From NCBI RefSeq assembly GCF_900637665.1, contig NZ_LR134386.1:1728501-1792500 (forward strand): DNA of 64,000 nt, written 5' to 3'. The notes beneath the pieces are model-generated. The model was not told the DNA's origin, did not search any database, and was given only the letters and a program-made list of their open reading frames with translations. The DNA is from Chryseobacterium nakagawai. GTDB lineage: Bacteria > Bacteroidota > Bacteroidia > Flavobacteriales > Weeksellaceae. Made by a program: the position numbers and the translations under genes. This document shows, piece by piece, positions 19,165-28,139 of the stretch (the stretch's first letter is position 1; each line of letters starts with the position of its first letter).

Positions 19165-22100
19165 TTATATTAATTAAATTTTCGTACAGCGTTTTATATC
19201 TTGGCAATCCAATTTCGTGTTCCTGTGGATACGGTTTCCTAAAAGTCATACTGACATCCTCATGCAAATTGCGCTGAGCTTCCAATGATTTTTCTTCATC
19301 CATGGAATATCTTGGATCCGGAATAAAAGGCATTTTGGCCATTTTATGAATGGTAACAGTCGGAAAATGAAAATCGACCTCTACGGTTCCCAATAGAAGA
19401 TAACACCCGCCACCCTGAAAAGGATATTCTTCAAGGCTGTTTGGGAAATGAGCGGTATCAAAATATTCTCCTTCAGCATCAATCCAGGTTCCGAAATACA
19501 TGGTTCCTTTTTTGGTGGGAACATGCTTTCTTGAAATAAGATAAGCGAGCATTTTAACCTGTTGTTTATGAAACTTCAACAAATTTTTTATTAGGACAGA
19601 ACCTCTGTATCGGGTTTGTAATAAATCAAAAGGGCTGAATGAAACGGGGAAACCTAATATTTCTATTTCATCAAAAGCATCTTCAAACCGGTTTCTTTCT
19701 ATAGAAGGAAGCTGATAATCTTTTTGGGGCTCGTCCAACAAAGTCAGATGCCTGAAAGGAACCTTATTATTTCCCAGAAGAAATCTTGATTCAATCAGCA
19801 GCTCATGCTTCTGTTTTCCGGTAAAGCGGAATGCTCCGATAAAGATTAAAATTTGTAGTGTTTCGATGCCAATAGGAATTCTTTTCACAAAGTTTTCCAA
19901 GGAAGTATACTCTCCATTTTGGGTTCTTTCTTCAGGAATCAGCTGTGCTAACCTTGTTTCCAGTTTTTCAATATGCATCAATCCTAAATACACATCCAAG
20001 CCATAAACCGTTGTCTGGTATTCACTTAAATTGACACAGGGATTATGGATAGTAGCTCCCGACATCTTGGCCTCATGAATATAGACTTCCGTTCTGTAGA
20101 ATCCGCCGCCGTTATTAATAGCGGAGACCATGAATTCGATAGGATAATAGACCTTGAGGTATAAGCTCTGATAGCTTTCCACAGCATAGGAAGCAGAATG
20201 TGCTTTACAGAATGAGTATCCTGCAAAAGATTCGATCTGCCGGTATACTTCCATGGATAACTGTTCGGGATGTCCTAATCTTTTACAGGATTCAAAGAAG
20301 TTATCTTTTACTTTCTGTAAAGCAGATAAAGACCGTCCCTTACCGCTCATCGCCCGTCTCAGAACATCACCATCAGGAGCGGATAACCCACCAAAATGCA
20401 GGGCAATTTTAATAACATCTTCCTGATATACCATAATGCCGTAGGTTTCTCCTAATTCCTTTTCAAAAACCTCATGGAAGTACTCAAATTTTGAGGGATT
20501 ATTGTGCCTGAAGATATATTCCCGCATCATTCCGCTTTGTGCAACTCCGGGGCGGATAATGGAAGAGGCGGCAACCAGTACTTTGTAATTGTCGCACTTC
20601 AGTCTTCGAAGTAACCCCCGCATAGCGGGAGACTCAATATAAAAACAGCCGATGGTTTTTCCGGAACTTAAGAATTCATTGCATCGGGCTTCGTCTTTTG
20701 AGAGGGAAGTATCACGGATATCGATATCAATTCCTCTTTTTTCCTTAATCAGCTTTACAGTGTCATCTATAGTTCCTAACCCTCTTTGTGAGAGAATATC
20801 AAATTTTTCAAGTCCAATCTCTTCAGCAGTGTACATATCAAACTGTACGATCGGAAAACCTTTAGGAGGCATTTCGAGTGCTGAATAATTGGTGATAGGC
20901 TCTTCCGATATGAGAATCCCACAGGAATGCATACTTCTCTGGTTCGGAAACTTTTCCAACAATTTTCCGTAGTAATGAACCTGTTTGGATACCGAATTAG
21001 TATCATGTTCCTGGATGGGTTTCGTTGCCAGTATATCAAGCTCATCTTTCGGAAGCCCAAATACTTTTCCTACTTCCCGGAAAATAGAACGGTATTTAAA
21101 TTCAACATTGGTTCCACAGAAGGCAACATGGTTCTTACCATATTTATCAAAAATATATTCAAGGATAATATCCCTGGTCTGCCAACTCCAGTCTATGTCA
21201 AAATCCGGAGGTGTTTTACGGTTGAGGTTTAAAAAACGTTCAAAATACAGATCAAGTTCCAGAGGACATATATCAGTAATTCCGATGCAGTAACTGACAA
21301 TGGAATTGGCACCGCTGCCTCTTCCTACGTGCATAAATCCCATGCGGTTGCTATATTGGATAATGTCCCAGGTGATGAGGAAATAAGCACAGAAATTAAG
21401 CTGATCAATAACTGCTAATTCTTTATCCACCCTTTCTTTTGCCTGTAGATTATCATCAGAATACCTTTTTGAGAGCCCCTGATACGCCAACTGTTTTAAA
21501 AGTTTAAAATCATTTTCCCTGCTGTCAGTGAAATGTTTTTTGTTTTTGGGGGTTGAAAAGTCAAAATCAAAGTGGCAGCTATTAACAATATATTTTGTAT
21601 TCTCAATGATTTGAGTAAAATTTTTAAATTGAGACAGAAGCTTTTTTTTATCAGTAAACATTTCATTGTCTTTACAGTAATGAGCTTCTGTTAGCTTACT
21701 GATCAAGGTATTGAGATCAATGGCCCTTAGTATTTTATGAAGCTCATATTCTTCAGGAGTTGTAAAGGTAACGGGATGCAGGATGACCATTTTATGGATG
21801 AACGGTTTCAATTCAGGTTGAATTAAAAGGTTGAGCTGGTCCTTTCTGATACCTATAAATTCATGATCTGCTAATTGTTCCGGAATATTCTCCAGTGGGT
21901 AAATAACAAAAGTATCTGTAAAATAAGGATTTGCTTTAGGAATTTCAATGCCTTCACAGTTATATGCGGTTAAAAGCCTGTTGACTTCGGCAATGCTTTT
22001 TTGATTTTTAGCCAGGCAGATATAATACAGTTCATCCTGAACCCGTATTTCCACTCCGACGATCGGTTTGATATTATGATCCTGACAAAGTTTATAGAAA

Positions 22101-22237
22101 TCATATATTCCCGTAACGGTATTGATATCCGTAAGAGCTAAGGTTTTAATATTAAAATGTACAGCCTGCTTAACCAGTTCTTTAATAGAAATGGTTCCAT
22201 ACCGAAGGCTATGATAAGAATGACAATTCAGAAACAT
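19154..22237 (-). CDS. DNA polymerase III alpha subunit, short DnaE type (ImuC/DnaE2-like)
   Basis: A C-family replicative-type polymerase of 1027 residues, shorter than housekeeping DnaE (~1160-1550). Residues 1-210 form a PHP domain (NCHSYHSLRYG, TLALTDINTVTG). The palm has GRGSGAN (305-311) and the catalytic PDFDIDW (344-350, Asp347/Asp349). A helix-hairpin-helix region (LENFVKRIPIGIETLQILIFIGAF) and an OB-like domain near residues 880-980 follow. It is 7 bases downstream of a Y-family polymerase gene on the same strand and divergent from a LexA-like repressor. By analogy with ImuB/ImuC systems I infer an inducible translesion or mutagenic role rather than genome replication. Confidence 0.9.
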   Translation of the reverse strand: MFLNCHSYHSLRYGTISIKELVKQAVHFNIKTLALTDINTVTGIYDFYKLCQDHNIKPIVGVEIRVQDELYYICLAKNQKSIAEVNRLLTAYNCEGIEIPKANPYFTDTFVIYPLENIPEQLADHEFIGIRKDQLNLLIQPELKPFIHKMVILHPVTFTTPEEYELHKILRAIDLNTLISKLTEAHYCKDNEMFTDKKKLLSQFKNFTQIIENTKYIVNSCHFDFDFSTPKNKKHFTDSRENDFKLLKQLAYQGLSKRYSDDNLQAKERVDKELAVIDQLNFCAYFLITWDIIQYSNRMGFMHVGRGSGANSIVSYCIGITDICPLELDLYFERFLNLNRKTPPDFDIDWSWQTRDIILEYIFDKYGKNHVAFCGTNVEFKYRSIFREVGKVFGLPKDELDILATKPIQEHDTNSVSKQVHYYGKLLEKFPNQRSMHSCGILISEEPITNYSALEMPPKGFPIVQFDMYTAEEIGLEKFDILSQRGLGTIDDTVKLIKEKRGIDIDIRDTSLSKDEARCNEFLSSGKTIGCFYIESPAMRGLLRRLKCDNYKVLVAASSIIRPGVAQSGMMREYIFRHNNPSKFEYFHEVFEKELGETYGIMVYQEDVIKIALHFGGLSAPDGDVLRRAMSGKGRSLSALQKVKDNFFESCKRLGHPEQLSMEVYRQIESFAGYSFCKAHSASYAVESYQSLYLKVYYPIEFMVSAINNGGGFYRTEVYIHEAKMSGATIHNPCVNLSEYQTTVYGLDVYLGLMHIEKLETRLAQLIPEERTQNGEYTSLENFVKRIPIGIETLQILIFIGAFRFTGKQKHELLIESRFLLGNNKVPFRHLTLLDEPQKDYQLPSIERNRFEDAFDEIEILGFPVSFSPFDLLQTRYRGSVLIKNLLKFHKQQVKMLAYLISRKHVPTKKGTMYFGTWIDAEGEYFDTAHFPNSLEEYPFQGGGCYLLLGTVEVDFHFPTVTIHKMAKMPFIPDPRYSMDEEKSLEAQRNLHEDVSMTFRKPYPQEHEIGLPRYKTLYENLINITKV

Positions 22238-22244
22238 CTTATAC

Positions 22245-23387
22245 TTATTTTAATAAACCTGAGGCTCTTCCTACACTTGAAGTTCCAAACCTGTTCTTGA
22301 TTTTATCCATTGTCTGATACAGTGATATCAACTCTTCCGTATCTTCAAAGAGATCCATTTGATGGCATCCGTGAACCAGTCTGGTAAACTTTACTCCAAT
22401 TAACCTGATTCTCATACGTCTGGTATATACTTTTTTAAAAAGTTCTAAAACATACCTGAGCAGGGTATGGTCAGCTGAGGTGTAAGGAATTCGGCATTGT
22501 TTGGTTTCCGTATCAAAATTGGAATACCGGAGTTTTACTACCACTACCGATACCAGCCATTTCTCTGCCCGGAGCTGATAACAGAGTTTTTCAACCATTC
22601 CTGAGAGTATACTTTGAATCCCCTGAATATCGATGCTATCCTGGGCAAAAGTATCTTCTGTAGAAATAGATTTTCTTTCCGAATAAGGAACCACAGGATT
22701 TTCATCAATTCCGTGTGCTTTTTTCCAGAGTTCATTTCCGCTTTTACCAATCAACTGCTGAAGCACATCAACAGGCATTTCTGAAAGGGTCTGTATGGTT
22801 CTGATGCCCAGCCTTGACAGTAACTGAAAGGTTACATCGCCGACCATAGGAATCTTCTTTACCGAAAGTGGGTTCAAGAATGATTGAATTTCAGGCTGTT
22901 TTACTTCAAACCTTCCGGTTGGCTTTGATTCTCCGGTTCCGATTTTTGATACGGTTTTATTGGTAGACAACGCAAAACTTATCGGTAAACCTGTATTTTT
23001 CTGCACGCTTTCTGCGATTTCATATGTCCACTTATAGCATCCGAAAAACTGATCCATTCCGGAAAGATCAAGATAAAACTCATCGATGCTTGCCTTTTCG
23101 AGAACAGGTACTTTTTCCTGAATAATCTCCGTTACCATATGAGACATGTTGGAATACATTTCCATATCTCCTTTAATCACTTTAGCTTCGGGACATAACC
23201 GTAAAGCCATTTTAATCGGCATTGCACTCCTTACTCCGAAAAAACGGGTTTCATAAGAGCAGGACGCCACTACACCACGGTCTCCACCTCCGATGATCAC
23301 AGGCTTTTTCTCCAATTCAGAGTTTTTCAGCCTTTCACAGGAAACAAAGAACGTATCCAAATCCATATGAACAATTGCTCTTTCCAT
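22245..23387 (-). CDS. Y-family DNA polymerase (DinB/ImuB-like)
   Basis: A 380-residue translesion polymerase. Catalytic residues are in place: HMDLDTFF (Asp9, Asp11) and KASIDEFYLDLSG (Asp102-Glu103). SYETRFFGVRSAMPIKMALRLCP is the finger region, a helix-hairpin-helix lies at KIPMVGDVTFQLLSRLGIRTI, and a little-finger domain ends near residue 345. The active site suggests a working polymerase, unlike the degenerate ImuB of Proteobacteria. It is the first gene of a pair with the DnaE-type polymerase and is divergent from the S24 repressor. Confidence 0.93.
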   Translation of the reverse strand: MERAIVHMDLDTFFVSCERLKNSELEKKPVIIGGGDRGVVASCSYETRFFGVRSAMPIKMALRLCPEAKVIKGDMEMYSNMSHMVTEIIQEKVPVLEKASIDEFYLDLSGMDQFFGCYKWTYEIAESVQKNTGLPISFALSTNKTVSKIGTGESKPTGRFEVKQPEIQSFLNPLSVKKIPMVGDVTFQLLSRLGIRTIQTLSEMPVDVLQQLIGKSGNELWKKAHGIDENPVVPYSERKSISTEDTFAQDSIDIQGIQSILSGMVEKLCYQLRAEKWLVSVVVVKLRYSNFDTETKQCRIPYTSADHTLLRYVLELFKKVYTRRMRIRLIGVKFTRLVHGCHQMDLFEDTEELISLYQTMDKIKNRFGTSSVGRASGLLK

Positions 23388-23422
23388 GTGATAAAATTAG
23401 TCACTTTTTGAAACAAATTTTG

Positions 23423-23430
23423 TATTTTTG
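23423..23430 (+). promoter_or_regulatory. -7 element (TATTTTTG) for the S24 repressor gene
   Basis: TATTTTTG matches TAnnTTTG and lies 18 bases before the ATG at 23449, in the 61-base divergent region shared with the polymerase genes. Nearby are the imperfect palindrome ACAAATTTTGT (23412-23422) and TTGTT/AACAA arms (23428-23449), possible binding sites for the repressor. Confidence 0.45.
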
Positions 23431-23448
23431 TTGTCTAAAATTGTAACA

Positions 23449-24225
23449 ATGTCAAAATTCTCTGATAACATCGTGTTTTTGAGAGGAAAGAAAAATATGA
23501 CCCAGCAAGAGCTGGCAGATCTATTAATTCTTACCCGATCCAGATATGTCGCCTATGAATATGGCAGAACAGAACCTCCTATTGAAATATTGCTTAGAAT
23601 TTCAAAATTCTATAACATTAGCATTGATTTATTGTTGACTGTAGATGTCAGAAAATTTTCTATCGATGAACTCATGGAGCTTCCTGAGAACAGGATTGTT
23701 CTGCCTATCAGGGTTGATCAGGATGGAAACAATCAGATTGAGATTATTCCCCAAAAAGCTTCAATGGGCTACCTGAATGGCTATGGAGATCCGGAATACA
23801 TAGAAAGTCTGGAGACCATTTCATTACCTTTTTTAAAAGGGGGTAAGTTCAGGGCATTTCCAGCTGACGGAGATTCAATGCCCCCCTATAAGAACGGAAC
23901 CTATATCGTGGGAAAATATGTAGAAAATCTTTCGGATTTGAAAACGGACAAAACGTATGTTTTCATTACCACCAATGATGGTATCAGTTATAAAAGGTTT
24001 CAGTTTCATGAAGCAGATGGTATATGGGTGAAGGCTGACAATCAATTTTATGAGCCTTATAAAATTCCATTGCCTGAAATTAAAGAGATCTGGGAATTTG
24101 CCTGTAGTATTAACACCAAAGAATATGAACCTGATGAATTTTCAGAACATCATATTCAAAATTTTATCACAGAAATTAAAACCGATATCAAACAGATCAA
24201 AGAAAAAATGGGAGATAAGAATTGA
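23449..24225 (+). CDS. XRE-type repressor with S24/LexA-like autoprotease domain
   Basis: A 258-residue protein. The N-terminal HTH_3 domain (NIVFLRGKKNMTQQELADLL to RISKFYNISIDLLL) is followed by a linker with KASMGYLNGYGDP, where Ala/Gly bonds suit self-cleavage, and an S24 peptidase domain with GDSMPP (Ser143) and YKRF (Lys182) as the Ser/Lys dyad. A TTG at 23428 would add seven residues but overlaps the -7 box, so ATG 23449 is chosen. By family behaviour it would self-cleave on RecA activation and derepress the divergent polymerase pair. Two hairpins separate it from alkB. Confidence 0.92.
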   Translation: MSKFSDNIVFLRGKKNMTQQELADLLILTRSRYVAYEYGRTEPPIEILLRISKFYNISIDLLLTVDVRKFSIDELMELPENRIVLPIRVDQDGNNQIEIIPQKASMGYLNGYGDPEYIESLETISLPFLKGGKFRAFPADGDSMPPYKNGTYIVGKYVENLSDLKTDKTYVFITTNDGISYKRFQFHEADGIWVKADNQFYEPYKIPLPEIKEIWEFACSINTKEYEPDEFSEHHIQNFITEIKTDIKQIKEKMGDKN

Positions 24226-24257
24226 ATTTATTTTGAGTACGCGGCATAATTAAAAAA

Positions 24258-24273
24258 CTTCCCCGAAGGGAAG
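24258..24273 (+). terminator. Short GC-rich hairpin
   Basis: CTTCCC-CGAA-GGGAAG, a perfect 6-pair stem with a tetraloop, 33 bases after the repressor stop. It is flanked by A-runs rather than a T-run on this strand, so it may be an RNA stabiliser or a weak terminator, and on the opposite strand it would be followed by TTTTTTA. Confidence 0.4.
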
Positions 24274-24301
24274 TAAAAACACAATTGATGAATTAAAAAA
24301 A

Positions 24302-24319
24302 ATTCCGTAGAAACGGAAT
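24302..24319 (+). repeat. Second short hairpin before alkB
   Basis: ATTCCGT-AGAA-ACGGAAT, a perfect 7-pair stem with a tetraloop, 36 bases before the alkB start. Together with the hairpin at 24258 it could form a structured leader or a binding site; the role is unknown. Confidence 0.4.
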
Positions 24320-24354
24320 AAAACAAAGTTAAATAATTTAAAGAAAAAACTACA

Positions 24355-24966
24355 ATGAGTCAGCTTAGTTTATTTGACGCAGAAGAATTGTATGAGTTTC
24401 CAAAAGATCTTTTGGAATACAAGGAAAACTTCCTGAATAGGGAAGAAGCTGACTTGCTTAAAAACAAATTATTGGAAACCGCTCCATGGGAACAGCGTAC
24501 TCAAAAAATGTACGATAAGATGGTGCTTACTCCACGATTAACAGCTTGGTATGGCGATTCAAAATATAGTGATTCAGAAGAAGATAAAAAGCCAACGAAC
24601 CCATGGACTCCTGAATTACTTTCTTTAAAAAATAGAATTGAAAAGGAGTTTGGCTGTAAGTTCAATGGTGTTTTATTAAACCTGTATCGTGACCATAATG
24701 ACTCCGTTGCCTGGCATCAGGATAAAGAAAGCCGATATGGTAAACGTCCGGTTATCGCATCCATAAGTCTTGGACAAACCAGAAACTTTGATTTCAGAAA
24801 AAAAGACCATCACCAAAGCAAATACAGTTTACCACTCCCTCATGGTTCCTTACTTATTATGAAAGGTGATCTTCAGGAAAGTTGGGAGCATCGGATCGCT
24901 AAGTCTACTGTTCCAATGAAAGAAAGAATTAATCTCACATTTCGTTTAATATTACCCAATCTGTAA
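24355..24966 (+). CDS. alkB: AlkB-like 2-oxoglutarate/Fe(II) dioxygenase
   Basis: A 203-residue DNA repair enzyme of the AlkB family, which oxidatively removes methyl lesions from bases. The Fe ligands His121 and Asp123 (WHQDKE) and His179 (EHRIAK), and the 2-oxoglutarate-binding Arg191 and Arg197 (RINLTFR) are all present, as is the ASISLGQTRNFDFR strand. It follows the S24 repressor on the same strand and probably belongs to the same damage-response group. Its 3' end overlaps the convergent HNH-like gene by 15 bases. Confidence 0.93.
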   Translation: MSQLSLFDAEELYEFPKDLLEYKENFLNREEADLLKNKLLETAPWEQRTQKMYDKMVLTPRLTAWYGDSKYSDSEEDKKPTNPWTPELLSLKNRIEKEFGCKFNGVLLNLYRDHNDSVAWHQDKESRYGKRPVIASISLGQTRNFDFRKKDHHQSKYSLPLPHGSLLIMKGDLQESWEHRIAKSTVPMKERINLTFRLILPNL

Positions 24967-25794
24967 GCTTCTGAAGACGGCTTGATAATCTTTTTTAAGA
25001 GTTTCTTCATTTAAATGATATTTTCCAAAATTTAAATAAGAAAAAAAATCTTCATTGTGGAAATCTTTAAAATCTTTAGGATAAAAATCGTCCGTATTTA
25101 ATATTTCCACAGTGTCAGAATGTGTATTGAAATCGATAGTTTTATTAAAATGATTTTGATTAGCATAAAACCATTCTATATGAATGGAGCCATTTATAAT
25201 ACTTCCTGCAAAACCGGTATCATTGCCTTGTCCAACATAGATAGTTGATCCAAACGCAATATTGCTTCTATACTTATTCTTTTGATCACGCTTAAGATAA
25301 TCAGTAAAATCTTTTGTGACTTTATTAAAGTATATTTTAATATAAAAATTACTTATGCGTTCCTGCCCTAAGATGAAGAGTCTCAGTTGAGAAATATCTA
25401 CATAACCTAGTAAATTACTTGTCATAATTTTACATCCTGCATGCTTTGCAAAATAACGGTACAGATTCATTTTAGACATCTTCCAATCATTACCAAAGAT
25501 TTCTTGATAGTTAATTTGGTTTGTGGTTTCTATCATATTATTGATAAGATCAGTGCTCTCAAAGAATTTGGTATAAGCAATATCTGCATTTCTTGTCTGG
25601 TTATTGTTACAGTCAATGCAGATCACTTTTGGAAATTTGATCAGTTTATCTTTTGGTGAGTTGAATGGATGGGAATTTTCACCATCATAATAGATAGCAT
25701 CAAATGATTTACCGAATTGACGTCTGATATCAGATGCCTTAAATTTATGTTCCTCAGAATTCGCTTCATTATTTTGACATATCCAACATTTCAT
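24952..25794 (-). CDS. HNH-like zinc-fold protein, putative nuclease
   Basis: A 280-residue protein. Its N-terminus MKCWICQNNEANSEEHKF and a later ICIDCNNNQTRNAD give a CxxC...EH...CxxCN arrangement typical of treble-clef HNH nucleases, in which the His near EHK is the general base and the four Cys bind structural zinc. The rest (residues ~90-280) is soluble with no recognised domain and could be a specificity domain. It is 15 bases downstream of an unrecognised 345-residue gene on the same strand, so the two look like a cassette, perhaps for defence. The nuclease call is moderate. Confidence 0.65.
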   Translation of the reverse strand: MKCWICQNNEANSEEHKFKASDIRRQFGKSFDAIYYDGENSHPFNSPKDKLIKFPKVICIDCNNNQTRNADIAYTKFFESTDLINNMIETTNQINYQEIFGNDWKMSKMNLYRYFAKHAGCKIMTSNLLGYVDISQLRLFILGQERISNFYIKIYFNKVTKDFTDYLKRDQKNKYRSNIAFGSTIYVGQGNDTGFAGSIINGSIHIEWFYANQNHFNKTIDFNTHSDTVEILNTDDFYPKDFKDFHNEDFFSYLNFGKYHLNEETLKKDYQAVFRSLQIG

Positions 25795-25809
25795 AATTTT
25801 TCAACGATT

Positions 25810-26847
25810 TTAAGATGTTTTGTTCTTTCGTTTTACGTCTAAGATTTCTTTTATATTAGGGGGATATTCACCATTAAAATATTCATAGATTAAGGGATTA
25901 CGAGCAAAAAAATGACCTGTCAGATCTACCCAAGTTTCAATGGGAATCTGCCCATTTATCTTAAATAATTTTTTTGACTTTGACTTAATTTGCGAATCAT
26001 CTTTTCTGTTGTAGTTAAGGTCAGAATCCCGTCTTCGGAAATATTCTTCTTCAGTATAGAAATGAAAAGCTCCATCAAAATGTCTAAAATTAAGGGTGCT
26101 CATATCAAATTCTGCATGGACATATCTGACAGGGAAATAAATAATATCATCAATTTTTACTTTGATATGTTCACCTTTAAATTCTTCCGCTTGAAATGTT
26201 TTAATATTTTTTGATAAAGCCCATTTGATATCTAAGGAGTATGTATCTGCAAAGAAAAAGTTAATTTCAGAATCGTCAAAATCAGGTGAAGGTCTTAATT
26301 TTACCAATTGATCAGAAATGCTTTCTACATTTTGATTAAATACAGAACCATACCATGTATCTAATTCTAAGATAGCAGCGTTATTTACATCAATTTTTAA
26401 ATTATGCTGATCCAAGCTTATTTTTATTTCATCATAAGCATAAGGGTCTATAGCCCAAAATTTATTAATGAATCGGGGCTGGAAACCATTTAGCGAGGAG
26501 TAGCTACGTCGGAATAATGGACTAGCCATTGTTATATAATTATCTGCAAAAAAATAGCCGTCAGAGAATATTTGCTTTTTAAATTTAGAATTGAGCAGCT
26601 TATAATCTAAAAGACCGTCTTTATCAGGAAGTAGATCTTCATTTAACTTCAAAAGAATATCATGTGATTCAACAACAATGCCTGATCTTTGGGTGTACTT
26701 AAAATCTTGAGTAGTTAATTCTATATTTTTACTTGCTGTAAAACGGATAAAGTCAAGAATTATTTTTTCATTGTCTTTCAATGCCTTTTCTGCTTCTTTT
26801 TCCAGTTGCTTAATATAATTTTCTCTAAAATCAGACATTTCACTCAT
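25810..26847 (-). CDS. Hypothetical protein paired with the HNH-like gene
   Basis: A 345-residue soluble protein I do not recognise. Its start is charged and helical (EKEAEKALKDNEKIILDFIRF), the middle rich in aromatic residues (GYFFADNYITMASPLFRRSY, FFADTYSLDIKWALSK), the C-terminus basic (VKRKNKTS). No signal peptide or membrane segment. It is the first gene of a two-gene unit with the HNH-like protein and diverges from the HTH gene at 27007. Confidence 0.7.
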   Translation of the reverse strand: MSEMSDFRENYIKQLEKEAEKALKDNEKIILDFIRFTASKNIELTTQDFKYTQRSGIVVESHDILLKLNEDLLPDKDGLLDYKLLNSKFKKQIFSDGYFFADNYITMASPLFRRSYSSLNGFQPRFINKFWAIDPYAYDEIKISLDQHNLKIDVNNAAILELDTWYGSVFNQNVESISDQLVKLRPSPDFDDSEINFFFADTYSLDIKWALSKNIKTFQAEEFKGEHIKVKIDDIIYFPVRYVHAEFDMSTLNFRHFDGAFHFYTEEEYFRRRDSDLNYNRKDDSQIKSKSKKLFKINGQIPIETWVDLTGHFFARNPLIYEYFNGEYPPNIKEILDVKRKNKTS

Positions 26848-26921
26848 AATCAGTAGTCCTTACTATTAAATGCTTTGTAAGTTACGATGCTTTTGGTTAA
26901 GATTCCATCATTCAATATTCT

Positions 26922-26941
26922 TTTTTCGTAACTACGAAAAA
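26922..26941. repeat. Inverted repeat between divergent genes
   Basis: TTTTTCGTA-AC-TACGAAAAA, nine pairs with a two-base centre, in the 159-base region between the gene at 25810-26847 and the HTH gene at 27007. It may be an operator for the HTH protein or a promoter-region hairpin. Confidence 0.4.
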
Positions 26942-27006
26942 GTAGTGATTTTATATGATTTCTGTTGTCCAATTTTACATCACCAGAAATCATAAAAATC
27001 ACAGTT

Positions 27007-27288
27007 ATGAATATTGAAAGAACAGAATTTATAGCCTGGATGGAGAAAATCATGGAAAGATTTGACCTACTGAAAGAGCAAATGCTTAAGAACCAATCCA
27101 GATTTATAGAAGTAGATGGAGAGCAGCTTCTGGATAACCAGGATGTTTTACAGCTTTTAAAGATAAGTTCCCGATCATTACAGCGGTACCGGACTGATAA
27201 AAAGCTGCCTTATTATACCATCAGCGGAAAGCTGTACTATAAGCTTTCGGATGTCCATCAACTGATCAGAGAATGTTTAAGCTCTTGA
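27007..27288 (+). CDS. Helix-turn-helix (MerR/excisionase-like) protein of a conjugative element
   Basis: A 93-residue DNA-binding protein. Residues ~37-93 hold a MerR-type winged helix (LDNQDVLQLLKISSRSLQRYRTDKKLPYYTISGKLYYKLSDVHQLI). Such helix-turn-helix proteins occur just upstream of the DUF4099/topB genes in CTnDOT-like elements of Bacteroidetes. The open frame runs further upstream, but ATG 27007 fits the family start (MNIERTEFIAWMEKI). Confidence 0.85.
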   Translation: MNIERTEFIAWMEKIMERFDLLKEQMLKNQSRFIEVDGEQLLDNQDVLQLLKISSRSLQRYRTDKKLPYYTISGKLYYKLSDVHQLIRECLSS

Positions 27289-27386
27289 TGGTAATAAGAC
27301 ATCAGCAGCCAAATTATTCATCACCATTCCAATCTTTTAGAGCATCATAATTGAGCTTATACCTTGGTTCCATTAAATGAAATACA

Positions 27387-28139
27387 ATGGAAAATGAATT
27401 GATAAACCATCAGGAACCTAGTGAACTCAAACCATCAACAGACACACTGCTTGTCCTGAACATTCATACCAATCAGGTTGAGCTGGTCAAAGGTATAGAT
27501 AAAGAAGGAAATCTTCAAAAGGTTCCTCCAAAAGAAAAAAAGGATAATGAACAGCTGATCATGGTAGATAAACATGGCGATATTTTCTCCAACTTCTTTT
27601 CTAATTTCTACCGACAGCTTAAAAATCCCACGCATTTCAACTTTTTTAAAGTTTCAGAATATGATGCTGTTAATACCGCTAAGGATCTTCAGAAGTATGT
27701 TGATCAGGCATCTCCTGAAGAAAAAGAAAAGCTGAAGGACTACGAAATTTTACCTCAACATAACAACAATCCAAAAAATCAAAATACAATGGACAACAAC
27801 ACAGACAATCAGGAGTACCGTTTTCAGCCGGAACAGATCGACTGGAAAACGATGGAAAAGTTTGGACTTAATCAGGAGAAGCTTGAAAAAATGAATGCCA
27901 TGGATGCATTACTTAGGGGATTTAAAACCAATACACTAATTCCCATCACTATTAATCTGGGAACGGCGGTCAGTAAGATGGATGTCCGGTTATCCCTTCA
28001 GACAGGGGATACAGGGCAGGTTGCCGTTCATCTGCATGGAATCCGAAAAGAGCCCAGTCTCAATAATAAATTCTTAGGCCATCAGTCAGTGATGAAGATA
28101 AAAAGAACCTTAGAGAAACCGGGAATATGGGCAGGGTAG
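27387..28139 (+). CDS. DUF4099/DUF3945 protein, 5' fragment (frameshifted)
   Basis: This frame encodes 250 residues: an N-terminal part conserved in these elements, then a DUF4099 domain (YRFQPEQIDWKTMEKFGLNQEKLEKMNAMDALLRG, residues ~145-180) and the start of a DUF3945 region (LNNKFLGHQ). After FLGHQ the frame turns into nonsense and stops. Reading the +1 frame from 28088 gives SDEDKKNLRETGNMGRVVDL, which is what relatives have after LGHQF. One base (a T in an expected TTC codon) is therefore missing at 28086-28087. The protein is of unknown function and sits between the HTH gene and topB in many CTnDOT-type elements. Confidence 0.8.
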   Translation: MENELINHQEPSELKPSTDTLLVLNIHTNQVELVKGIDKEGNLQKVPPKEKKDNEQLIMVDKHGDIFSNFFSNFYRQLKNPTHFNFFKVSEYDAVNTAKDLQKYVDQASPEEKEKLKDYEILPQHNNNPKNQNTMDNNTDNQEYRFQPEQIDWKTMEKFGLNQEKLEKMNAMDALLRGFKTNTLIPITINLGTAVSKMDVRLSLQTGDTGQVAVHLHGIRKEPSLNNKFLGHQSVMKIKRTLEKPGIWAG

